Under the pieces are notes generated by a model. The model had not been told where the DNA came from. It was given only the letters and a program-made list of their open reading frames with translations, and did not search any database. From Pempheris klunzingeri (Eukaryota > Chordata > Actinopteri > Acropomatiformes > Pempheridae), in assembly GCF_042242105.1 (NCBI RefSeq), contig NC_092027.1:13078221-13142220 (forward strand): 64,000 nucleotides of DNA, in the 5' to 3' direction. The stretch's first letter is position 1. Every line of letters begins with the position of its first letter. A program made the position numbers and the translations under genes. Shown in pieces: positions 38,945 through 57,928 of the stretch.

Positions 38945-39295
38945 AATTTTTGCATATTTTGCTCTACACTCTTCTGGTCTTAGCCCATACTAGCTTTTGT
39001 TGCTTTAAAGATTGAGAGAGATTTCTGGGAATTGGATGGGACCAACCTGACTCTGTTCACTTGGAGCATTTTTGTTTTTTCATAACGAACTTACTTTTCT
39101 TTTTTTGTCGTTCCCTGCCATAACCTGTATTGTTCTTCCTGTATGTGACTTCCCTCACATTCCTCAGTAGGTGTGGAGTCTGCAGCCTGGAGTTTAGTCA
39201 GCTTGAAAGGTTGCCAGTTTGTATCCTAGAGCCAAGAAGGTATTTCTAATATTTTGTCCACCCCAGTTATATCAGTAGCACCAGATTAAACATCT

Positions 39296-39490
39296 AGGGC
39301 TGCAACTGAAGATTAGTTTCATTATTGATTAATCTTCAATCAGTTCCTCAGTTGAAATCTCTTTAAAATGTCAGAAAAGATGCCCATCGCATAGAGAGAT
39401 AATTCAGACATAATCAGTTTGCTACACAGTCAAATATAAGCATGAACTTCAGACAGAAGCTACAACAAGATTTTTGGCATTTTTACTTAA
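39296..39490 (+). mobile_element. teleost AT-rich interspersed repeat (family B), 5' part
   Basis: Begins 'agggctgcaactgaagatta', then 'cattattgattaatcttc' and 'aaaatgtcagaaaagatg'. It lacks the later 'cctcaaattgcttg' block, so it is truncated. Confidence 0.6.
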
Positions 39491-39569
39491 GAAATGACTT
39501 TAACAAACGCAACATTATTACCTACATGAACGTAGGATTAATTGTTCCGCTGTTGTATCAGATGTCATA

Positions 39570-39775
39570 ATTTTAAAGGGATAGTTGGTTTTTTTTATCA
39601 ACAGGATATAAGATGGTATTTAGTGAGATTTTGTTACAGGCTAGCTGTTTCCAGTCTTTATGCTAAGCTAAGCTTAGCTGGTTGTTGGTTGTAGCTTCAT
39701 ATTTACGGTACAGACGTGAGTCTTCTGATCTAACTCTCTGTCGGAACGTAAGTTTTAAGCTCGTTGTGCCTAATA
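39570..39775 (+). mobile_element. teleost interspersed repeat fragment
   Basis: Contains 'aaagggatagttggtttt', 'caacaggatataagatggta', 'tgctaagctaagcttagctg' and 'gtagcttcatatttacggta', a signature I recognise from many fish genomes. Superfamily is not assigned. Confidence 0.55.
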
Positions 39776-40494
39776 GATTGTTGACGGGCGCTCTCAAGAA
39801 TGCCCTTGAACAAGGCAGTGGGCATATAGGCTTCCCTGAAGAAATAATGTTGAAAAAAACAGTCATGTTGATCAGGAAAGCCCATGGGGATGAACTGGAT
39901 TCAGGCGTCTCTGCTCACAATTAAAATGTCTCACAGTGTTCTCTGTATGTTATTTCCTCTTGATGTTGGCACCAGCTTTTGCTTTGTCAACACAAGTTCT
40001 ATTCAAACAAAGCTGTTCGCTCAAAACTGGAAGTCAGGATTGCACACATGTACAGTTTGTGAAACACATTTCACATCTTCAGTGGCTGTCAGTTACCCCT
40101 GACTAATGATGACATTTACAGGTATATTTCACGACAAACTTAAGCGCCCACACATGCATCCTATGCATGCCTACACACACACGCACACACAGAGCTGTTG
40201 ACCAGAGAGAATGACTGAATACCCGCACTCGAAACTGCAAAGCAAAAAGGGAAGTGGCTAACCTCACATCTCTCTGTCTCTGTATTTCAAGCTGTCTCTG
40301 TCTCCTTTTTTTTTTTGAACTCTGTCTCCTCCCGTCTCCCTTCACGCATTGCTTTATTCACGCTTTACCGCCCTTGAGCCTTTTTCTCACATTCTCCATC
40401 ACCTCCTCCGTCTCCGGTTCTCTGCCACTCATCCTCCCCTGCCCTGCTCTCTCATTCCACCCCCTGTCACTCACCTCTTCCCTCTTTTTTCCAG

Positions 40495-40538
40495 TGGCGA
40501 TGGTGATTGACAGATGATCTGACAGAGGAAGACATCAG
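40495..40538 (+). other. probable untranslated exon 2 of fgr
   Basis: A 44-bp segment lies between a pyrimidine-rich acceptor (cctcttttttccag) and a consensus donor (catcag|gtgaga). It has ATGs but no long frame. It precedes the start-codon exon (41384) by about 850 bp. Confidence 0.45.
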
Positions 40539-41060
40539 GTGAGAAAAAGTTTCTACTTCCTGCCTTAACTCCAAACTCCCTTCCGCTCTTCCACCTCCTC
40601 TTCCTCCTACTCCTCCTCCTCCTCCCTCTATAGGGAAGTTCAGTTTTTTATTGAAAGTTTGTTACTTCTCACTTTACTGTTCAGCTCTTCTTACCCCTGT
40701 GTGCTGTTGTCATGTGTTATTTTCACTTTCTACCAGCTTTTCTTTGAAGTCTCAGGTTGTGTAGAGAAATCGATCACTTAGAGTAACACTAAAACTGACT
40801 AATTTCATATGATGAATATTGTGATAATCCACTTAATTCTTGTATTATATTTATTTTGCTGAAGTAGCTGAAATAATTGCTTACAACAGTTTTGATTATA
40901 ATTATAATAACGTTTCTGAAGGAGCCTCCCAAAGTTTGAAAAGATAACCCAGGTGATGTCACTGTGATGTCATCGGGGTCATCACGGCTTGGGACAAACT
41001 GGGGGGGTCGCTTTTGGACTGGCGTTTATCAGGCAGTGGTGCTCTGGAGATGTTATCAAA

Positions 41061-41080
41061 TTGCATTATGGGAAATGTAG
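41061..41080 (-). promoter_or_regulatory. ZNF143/Staf-like motif upstream of fgr coding start
   Basis: The + strand reads 'gcattatgggaaatgtag', the complement of a close match to the ZNF143/THAP11 element (ACTACATTTCCCAnnATGC). It lies about 320 bp before the start-codon exon. It may mark an internal promoter or be part of a repeat. Confidence 0.35.
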
Positions 41081-41406
41081 GATCTGGAGTGTCTCTGGAC
41101 TTGTTCTAGGGCCTAAAAGTCTGCAAATTCTGCAATTTAGCTTCAAAGTAAAACACTGAATTGCTGGAGCAGGTTAAATTTGGATCGTGTAACCTATTCC
41201 ATATTTTTATCTTTGCTATTGTCTCTGTAAAACATTGTTACAAAGGATTATTAGACAGTATAAACTGCTTGCAGCTTTTATCACTATAATATAGCATCTA
41301 GCAAGCAGTGATAAAGAGGAAAATTGACATTTACATTATGTAGAGGTTGTGGCATGTTTCTATAACTCTGGTTGCTTTCACAGACGGCGTCTCCGTGCTG
41401 GTTATT

Positions 41407-49823
<8,417 letters not shown>

Positions 49824-50828
49824 CCGCATACGCGTGGGACACATTTGGAGCAATAAACGGACAAACAGAAAGAGAATGGCAGATAGACAGACAGACATGG
49901 ATATATACACATATGCAGATACGTACACAGATACATTCTATACATGCTGTCACACACACACACACACAACGCACACACATACTAAGATACATATCATTGC
50001 CTTTGTTTAAAGACAGTTTCCTCCTTTTCGGTCATCGATCACTGCAGCGCGTTCAAGACAGATCAGTCAACCATACTGAGGAGTAGAGTCGGAGCTCTGC
50101 TGGTCAGGCCTTGCAGTAATGTTGCTTTACTCAGTCACCATGACAACAAGGAATTGAAAGAAGATGTAGATGGTTGTGTTGAGGTGGTGGGGGAGAGTCA
50201 AGTTGGTACATGATCTGCTCAGCTGCCATATATGTTCATGTCCTTTGATTTCTGTGTCTAAGATGGTTGATTTATAGGCCAACTGTTTATCTGACATAAA
50301 TATGTAGATCCAGAAATGACAGAAGGTTCAACAGGTTTCAGATAACAGTGGCAATATTGTCTTTGAAAGAAATGAGCCTGCGTGGTAACTGAGTAGATTA
50401 TGTCCACAGACGTTTGTAAGGTTTAATAAGATTAACTGATCCATGTCCATCACCTGAAAGCAGGAACTGATTTCAAACATGCACCGCCATGTGCCTTAAA
50501 GCAGTCAAATTAAGGGCTGGGTTGGATTTTAAGTACATGCAGTAAAGTTAAAAATGGTAAGGAATGCTAATTGTTTGTCTGAAAATTTGTATGACAATTT
50601 TGTATGAACTGTCTCTTTTGTTGTTTTAATTTAACTGAAATAGGCCTTTATCTGTGCATCACAAAGACTTCTATATCTAGTTAACATGTATACAGTTTTC
50701 ATCAGTTGGGAGGGAAGGGTGAAATGTTACACATAAAGGGGAAAGAGCGATGTCAGTGGACCTTGGTAGGACAGTGTTTCAAATGCATGTGTAACCTTTA
50801 TGTTGAGTTTCCCCTGTCATGTTATTAT

Positions 50829-50834
50829 AATAAA
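50829..50834 (+). terminator. fgr polyadenylation signal
   Basis: AATAAA lies about 1.0 kb after the stop codon, followed by a T/G-rich stretch (cattttgtgtgtatttgg). This defines a 3' UTR of about 1.03 kb. Confidence 0.7.
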
Positions 50835-50859
50835 GATCAAATATCTTTCCTGGGTTAAG

Positions 50860-51400
50860 ACACATCATTTTGTGTGTATTTGGACGTTTATGGTGTTTTT
50901 CTCACAGGTAATGTCAAAGACGAGTGCCATTACATGTAAACCACTCAAATATAAATGGATGAATGTTCATTTTCTTTGATCTTCCATTAAAATTTGATGA
51001 TTTTTTTATATTATTTTCCTGAAGGTTAGAGTTACTTTTAAGGCTCATGTGAGGAAATATTTGTATTTAAAGTGTGTTTTTTAGCTTCATGCAAAATGTC
51101 ACATTTTTGTTCTTTTCTACAGCATATAATAAATTCCAGTTACATCAAAGAAAAATGGTTCAAAATGGAATGAGACGATAAAATGATTCAATAAATTCAC
51201 CTAAAAAGAGATTCTTTTAGAGCAGGCCTTAAGTTTTATCAAATCTTCTGTTGCTGTAGGTTTTATTATAAAATCTAAATGCATATAAATGGCGTTATTT
51301 GCATCCTTGGTGCTGGCAACTATTACCAGTCTTCTTCCTCCCAATTCCTCCCACTCCCCACTGCTGTCTGTCTCTCGCTCTCCTGGTGTCTTCCTCATTC
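50860..51400. other. fgr-ahdc1 intergenic interval
   Basis: Short AT-rich spacer with no exon-like frame. It runs into the pyrimidine- and then CpG-rich ahdc1 promoter region. Confidence 0.55.
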
Positions 51401-51409
51401 ATTCACACC

Positions 51410-51439
<30 letters not shown>

Positions 51440-51446
<7 letters not shown>

Positions 51447-52096
51447 TCCCAGTCTTCAGTAAACTACTGTTCCCATAGTTCCAGAGGTGTAAAGTGGGGC
51501 CAGCTACGGGTGCCCGGATGGGTTTGACAGCCAGGCACGTTGGAAAAGAACAGCGGAGACTGGGGCGCACGAGAGACAGAGAGCTGGAATTGCAGAGGCA
51601 GAGTCGCACGGGCGCACGGTCGATTTTCGCCTCCTGCATACCAGGGAGTCCCGTGCCTGTCACCAAACCCGGAGCACGGGGCTCGAGCGCGGTCATGTCA
51701 GCACTTTAATTGTGGACAAGACTGTGAACCAACGTGTCTGCTCCTCTTTTTACCCTCCTTCCTTTTGTGTTTTTGCTTTCCCATCTTTTGTGGGTGCAGA
51801 TATTGATGTGAGCCAGAGGAGCGGTTTTTCCGTTGAGCCGCACGGAGACGGTGGCGCGCGACGGCAGGAAGAGACGGTGCTTACATTGATGTGGGAGGAC
51901 CGTCTCCCTCCGACGCGGGGAGCCCAGATGAAGGAGAAATGCTGCGCGCCGACGGCTGCAGCCGTCCAGGCAGCGGCTCCGTGACCCGGGCGAGGAGCGA
52001 AGCGCCGCCACCGACAGCCCCGCCAGCCCGCGTTGACACCGCAACAGCCCCAGCAGCCAGCGCGAGCCCCCACAACCGCGCTCTCTCTCTCCCTCG
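51440..52096 (+). promoter_or_regulatory. CpG-rich promoter and probable 5' untranslated exon of ahdc1
   Basis: A (CT)n run (51413-51442) leads into GC- and CpG-rich DNA that ends at a consensus donor (ccctcg|gtgagt, 52097). A ZNF143-like motif 'actactgttcccatagttc' lies at 51463-51481, a plausible promoter element. Short frames here do not look coding. Assignment to ahdc1 rests on strand and order. Confidence 0.5.
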
Positions 52097-52317
52097 GTGA
52101 GTGCGCGTGTAGCGGCTTGTGTACACAACACCAAAAATTTGCTTACTGGCCGCTCAGCCAGCTGTGCTGCGCACCTCTGGCTACGTTTCTGGTTGAGTTT
52201 TTCACATTAACCTCATCGGTGCCGCTGACGGACGGAGCTCTGCATTCGTGCTGCTGGGTCATCTGGGCTTTACTGTAGGTATGCAGCGTGTGTGGTGAGA
52301 TCTTAGATGATGATGTC

Positions 52318-52319
<2 letters not shown>

Positions 52320-52375
<56 letters not shown>
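52320..52375 (+). repeat. (CA)n microsatellite
   Basis: An uninterrupted CA run of about 55 bp near the start of the ahdc1 intron. Confidence 0.98.
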
Positions 52376-52380
<5 letters not shown>

Positions 52381-53109
52381 GTAATGTGGTTGAATGTGCG
52401 CGCAGTGAACCATGTGCACCCCACATGAACATTTACAATCTTCTCACCTTTTAGGCTCATTATCCCTGAATTTATATACAGCGTTGGCAGGGCAACAGTA
52501 TACAGTACCGCCCCAGGTACTGTCACACTGCTGGCACACACACATTCACACACAATCTTACACACATACACACACACTTTAGTCTTGTTTATTTGCTGTC
52601 TCCATAGACTGTGGGTGAGTTTGATGGGACTTTTCCAATACTGGATTTACATACAGTGACACACACCAGAGGTTTGACTGTGAGCCCAGCTCCTGATGAT
52701 GGACAGATGTTTGCTTTACGTATAAACAGGAGACACAGAGAGTCCCGGTGAGCATCCGTCCAGCCCCCGGGGTTTCCATCCCGGCAGCCCCCTGAGTTGT
52801 CAGGGCAGTTAGGCAGGACACAGCAGCAGCAGCAGCAGCAGCAGCAGCACATCCTGCAGTGGCAACAGGGCCGGTGTACTGGAGAGACACGGCGTACTCA
52901 TAGTGGTGATTATCAGCTCTTGTCTGTGGCTTAGTGGGGAGGAGGGAGGGAGGGATACAAAGGAAGAGTGCATGAGAAACTGAAGGAGAGGAGAGGAAGA
53001 GAGAAGTCAATGTCGATGTCTGGGCAGTGACAGTTGGTTATTTAAGGGCCCCTCAGAGACGTGCACAGGCTGCCCTAGTGCAGGTGCTGTTAGTATGCAG
53101 AGTGATGCT

Positions 53110-53138
53110 CTGTCTGTCTGTCTGCCTGTCTGCCTGCC

Positions 53139-53179
<41 letters not shown>
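53110..53179 (+). repeat. (TCTG)n tetranucleotide repeat
   Basis: TCTG units with a few TGCC variants over 70 bp. Confidence 0.96.
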
Positions 53180-53919
53180 CACCCTCACACAGTCTCACCC
53201 TCTTCCAGTCGCTGGTTGAAGAGTGAGTTCTCTCATTGGCAGGTCCACTTCGACATAATGAATAATTTCAACCCTCTGAATGCTGGAATGAAAAGGAAAT
53301 GGCCTTACCTTGGCGTGCAGCCGCTGTCTGTCAGGCTTGTCTTGAGTGCATGGCCCTGTGTGTGTGTGTGTGTGTATGTGTGTGACAAACACAGAGAATG
53401 TGAACATATTACAGCTTAGGCCTATTGTGCTTCCTACCTGTGTGAGCGGGGCTAGTTGTCATAGCAACGGCCTTGTAGCTCCGTTGATGTTCCTCCTGTC
53501 CTCATTGGCAGGGTCAGCGCACCTAACACACCACATCTCGTCTCAAAGCTGTGTGTGTGTCTGTATTTGTCTGTCTGTGTGTGTGTGTGTGTGTATGTGT
53601 GTATGCATGCACATGTGTACTTCTAAGCGTGAGTGTGTGTGTGTGTGCTGTGGAAGTACCTTTTGTTTGCGCCTTGCTGCAGTTCGTAGGCGTGTGGGTT
53701 GATGGCACAGACAAGCCAATGTGTGTGTGTGTGCGTGTGTGTGTTGCAGTGTCACAGAGATACACCCTGCTGATATGACAGACGACAGCTCAACCAATCA
53801 CCTGTTTTCTCTCTCTGCCTATCAGCATGAGAGGTTGCCGTAGTAGTCAGACGTCCCCTTGATATGGAGGTCGTCATGGAGATGGAGAAGACAGAATGGA
53901 CACGCATATTCATGTATGT

Positions 53920-53954
<35 letters not shown>

Positions 53955-54979
53955 CACATAAAACATCAATCAGTACAGTACTTATTGACTTTAACCGATT
54001 TCCTTGTGTTTTGAGAAGTTTAGAGTGATGTTCAGGATGGTGCAACCTGTTGAATGGTTGAATAGTGGGTTAGAGGGGTGATTAAACATGAAGTAGGTTA
54101 CCTGGAGGGACAAATCCGTTCTTGAAGCTCTTCACGGTCTTTTATGGTGCTATCATTCATCTTTATAGCTGAGGTTACAGACCACTCAAACATTGCCACA
54201 GACAGAGCTTTGGTAATCCAAACCAGAAAGGATATCCTACCAGGCTGAGTCTGTTCAAATGCTGATTCTCCAAAAAATCTCAGGCGTCTCCTCACAGCTA
54301 CAAAGCGCCTCATTTCACGAATTTGGCTTCTAGCTGTGCACAAGATTTGTCAAATGCAACAAAAAGCTTTTTTTTTAATGATTACAGATGTTTTGCGAAA
54401 GTCGAAGGAAGATCATTCTGGCACTCCCCTTTGAACTTCCCCACAACAGATATATTACCGCCATTCAGGAAAAAGGAATTGAGTGTTGTGAATGAGTCAG
54501 GCCATGATTACTCAGCACTTGAAATGCCTCCCGAAATACACGAGAAATTGATTTTAGGGCATAGATTCACATAAACAATTCACATCTATTCACGGTGACA
54601 AAATTTGTTTTATAGAGGTTAGAGCTATCTTCTGATGGCTTTAAGTGCAACATTTAGATGCAAATAATATAAATGTTATTTTTTCCGAATTAGATATGCT
54701 ATACTGCACTGCAAGGTCTCCACTCTCTGCTGTTAAAAACAACCAATGTCATAGACTATAAGACCTCTTCTTTTAATATTGAGTAGGCCTGGTAGGACAT
54801 TTTAGAAATATTTTACAACTTTTAATATTTTCCACTACCCAACGAGCTACTGGCAAAAAATAATTAGTCATCACTTTGTCCTTGGAGTGAAGGGTCCCGT
54901 CTTTTTACGACTCCTATTAATCTAATCGGCACCTGAAGTGAAATAGCTTTCGCCACAGGCAGGTAAACGTGGTTCAACT

Positions 54980-55017
<38 letters not shown>

Positions 55018-55139
55018 TGCTCCCACACACACAGCAAACATTTAGCATTAGTGTAAGCAGTGTTTGTATGCTCCATTCTGTCACCTCCCACACAATACAT
55101 TCATAAAACGGCTCCTCCGCGCCAAAGGCACTGACTCAA

Positions 55140-55770
55140 TAGAAGACATCTCCCCTTCTCTTTTATCTCGCCTCCTTCCCTCTTTTAACCCTTCTGCCCC
55201 CTCCCCTCGTGTATCCGTCCTTTAGTCAGTCCCTTCTTCATCTTCCTCTTCCACTTATCTCCCTCTCTCCTTGCCTCCCTCCTTTCCTATATGTCCTTCC
55301 CCACCTACCTCCTCATTCTGCTCGTCTCCCTCCCACCACCACCACCTCCCCCCAACCCCAACCCCCCCACCCCACAGGGCTGGTTGCAGCCGGTTTGAGT
55401 CTGACAGTAGAGAGGAAGCTTCGACCTCTCACCTCCGGAGGATAGAGGGAGGGAAGCAAGAGGAGAGGGATGATGGAGGGCAGCGGGGTGGAGGGGGGCG
55501 GGAGGGGAATGGGGGGGGGGGTTGAAACTGCAAGAGGCGAGGGAGAGGTCAAAGAACAGGAGGGATTTGCGAAGAAAGAGGGAGGGGGAGAGCTGGGGGG
55601 AAGGGACCAGGAGGCGAGAGAGGGCGAGAGAGAGAGAGAGGGAGAGAGAGGACGGAGGGGTCAGGGAGGGAAAGGAGTGATAAATGAAGGGAGAGAGGAA
55701 AGATGGATGGATGAGGAGGGAGAGAGATGGAGCGCACGAGAGGATGAGAAGGAGAGAGACAGAGTGTGAA
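55140..55770. repeat. pyrimidine tract followed by purine tract with G-runs
   Basis: About 240 bp of C/T-rich DNA is followed, after a 60-bp mixed spacer, by about 340 bp of G/A-rich DNA. The latter includes a run of eleven or more G at about 55511-55521 and several GGGG groups upstream. The halves are partly complementary. Confidence 0.8.
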
Positions 55771-55941
55771 GCTGCTGTGTACCTCCCTAACAAGCTGGAC
55801 AGAATCAGCTCAATTATTAAAGAGGAGCGAGAGATGGGGAAAACACGCAGACACACAGACGTACACACACACGCGCACAAAAGCATCTCTCGGTGTCTGG
55901 CACACAACACGTACTCGCCGTCTCTCACACTCATGCATGTT

Positions 55942-55974
<33 letters not shown>

Positions 55975-57761
55975 CTATCTGCAGATCAATATGCTTACAC
56001 ATGTACAGTATGCCTGATTTTTCTGTTTTGTATCCACATGCGTCAGTGTGATGGAGTTATCTTTGTTTTTAGTGAATGTGCGTATACATGTGTCTGGGTA
56101 TGTGTGTTAAAAACAGTGAGTCAGAGGATAAGCAGAGACTTGTTAGTGATTCTCCTCAACACCCCCGTCCCCCCCCAACAGTACCCAATTTGGCTTCAGC
56201 GCCGTCTCAACGTTCCACCAGCGTGGCTTCAATGTCGTCCCATCAATAGGAACAGATAATCAGAGCACTAAGGGGTCTGTCTATAAATCCCCGCCGTGAA
56301 TGTAGTTTTCCCTCTCTTCCCTTCCTTACTTCTCTCCCTCCCTCCTCTCCCTCATCCTCCTCCTCCTCTCTCTTCTCCTCTTCCTCTCTTGCCCGTTCCA
56401 CCCTTGTTACTAGTTCTCTGTCTTCTTTCCCTTTTTCCCTCTTTCTCTGAGGAAGTGTATGCCCCCAAGGGACGAAAAGATTCGCTACCTTCCAGGAGAG
56501 AAAGAGATTGTGTGTGCTTCACCGTGCGTGTGAATGTGTGTCCTCCACGTGTGTGCGTGCCAGGATGATAGCGTGTGTGCGCGAGAGTGAGAACACACAC
56601 TTCCTGAGACAGAGGGGGAGAGAGAGAGAGGCAAGGATGAGCGAGTGAGGAGCGAGTGAGAGAGTGAAATCAGGAGGCTGTGGAGGGGGAGGAGAGAGAA
56701 AGAGATAAGAGAGAAAGACAGAGAGTAGTCGGGGAGAAGGGGGAAGATGGATGAATGCACTGCGCACTGAGTGTGAGTGTGTGTGTGCGTGTGTGTGTGT
56801 GTGAGTGTGAGAGAGAGAGAGAGAGAGACGGTTGAGAGAAGCAGGTAGACGGAGAGGGAAGGAAGGGTTTCTTATCCTCTCAGCAGAAGTCATAATTTCT
56901 TAGAGCGTGCACAGATGTGTATGTGTGTTTGTGTGCATGCCTGCTTGTGTTTGTGTCTGAGAGTGTTACCTTGCTCAGGCTCGAGGCCAAGGCTCTGAGA
57001 GGTACAGTGGTGTAGCGTTGGTGTGCAGTGTGAGCAGCATGTGTGTGTGGCTGCGTGTGCTTTTTGAGCGGTGTGTATGTTGAAGCTGTGGCTGATGAGC
57101 TGTCAGTACCTACAGTTGGAATGTTCACAAGGCGGCCATTGTTGTTCAAACAGCCAGCAGCCTTCTCCTTGGCAACGGGCGCTGCAGCAGCGTCTCCCAC
57201 AGCAACTGTGGAACAGGAGTATGGAGGGAGGAGGAGGAGTCAGGAAGTCAGGGCCGCAGCACAGAGGCCCCTCTCCAAAACACTGGCCTCAAGGTCTGAG
57301 TGTGTGTCGGGGTCCAAGCATCTGGTTTGTGTGTCCTCTGTGTGTGAGGTAGAAATACGTGACTGTGTTTGTGTGTGTCGGTATGTGTGGTTTTTAAGTG
57401 CGTCTGTGAGTTCAAGCCAGCGTGACTTTGTGGAGTGTGCGTCAGCGTGAGCGAGCATCTTTTCTCACACTTGTTTCTTTATGTGTGTGTACATGTCAGC
57501 TCAGTGTGTGAGTACACCTGCATGAACTGTAAGTGGGAGCTTTTCTGGGTTTGCACCTAAGTGGTTGATTTCATCCTCCTGTATTTGCATGTGTTTTTGT
57601 GCGTTACCAGACGTATCTCTCTGTGTGTCCTTGTTTGTGTGTAATCCCGTATGTGTTTTTGCGTGCGTACATGTGCACACTCCTAGCTGTTCCCAGCTGG
57701 CGCGGTTGGTCACATGACCTGACTGAGGGGCGGCCATCAGCAGCGCCAGGAAACTGCCTGC

Positions 57762-57763
<2 letters not shown>

Positions 57764-57802
<39 letters not shown>
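57764..57802 (+). repeat. (GA)n microsatellite
   Basis: An AG run of about 39 bp. Confidence 0.97.
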
Positions 57803-57804
<2 letters not shown>

Positions 57805-57889
57805 TCAGGCTGAGCTGAAGATGAGGGAGGGGTGTTGAGGAGTGGGAGCGTGTGTTGTGGGAGAGAAACTGGGGGCGGGAGATGAGTGT

Positions 57890-57928
<39 letters not shown>

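Larger units (their letters stand above)
34488..40494 (+). other. probable first intron of fgr, repeat-bearing
   Basis: No coding exon was recognised. The stretch contains family A (36605-36980) and family B (39296-39490) elements, another fish repeat (39570-39775), and GT runs at 36335-36360 and 38914-38941. Confidence 0.5.

Noticed and set aside
53101..53180. Regular repeats resembling an array
   Set aside because: A TCTG microsatellite with 4-bp units and no spacers; not a CRISPR array.
54323..54574. 83-codon frame of normal complexity in the ahdc1 intron
   Set aside because: No acceptor or donor matches it and no domain is recognised; a conserved non-coding element is a better explanation.
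55305..55934. 209-codon minus-strand frame
   Set aside because: It is Ser/Pro/Leu low-complexity translation of the purine tract, without splice context or recognisable domain.
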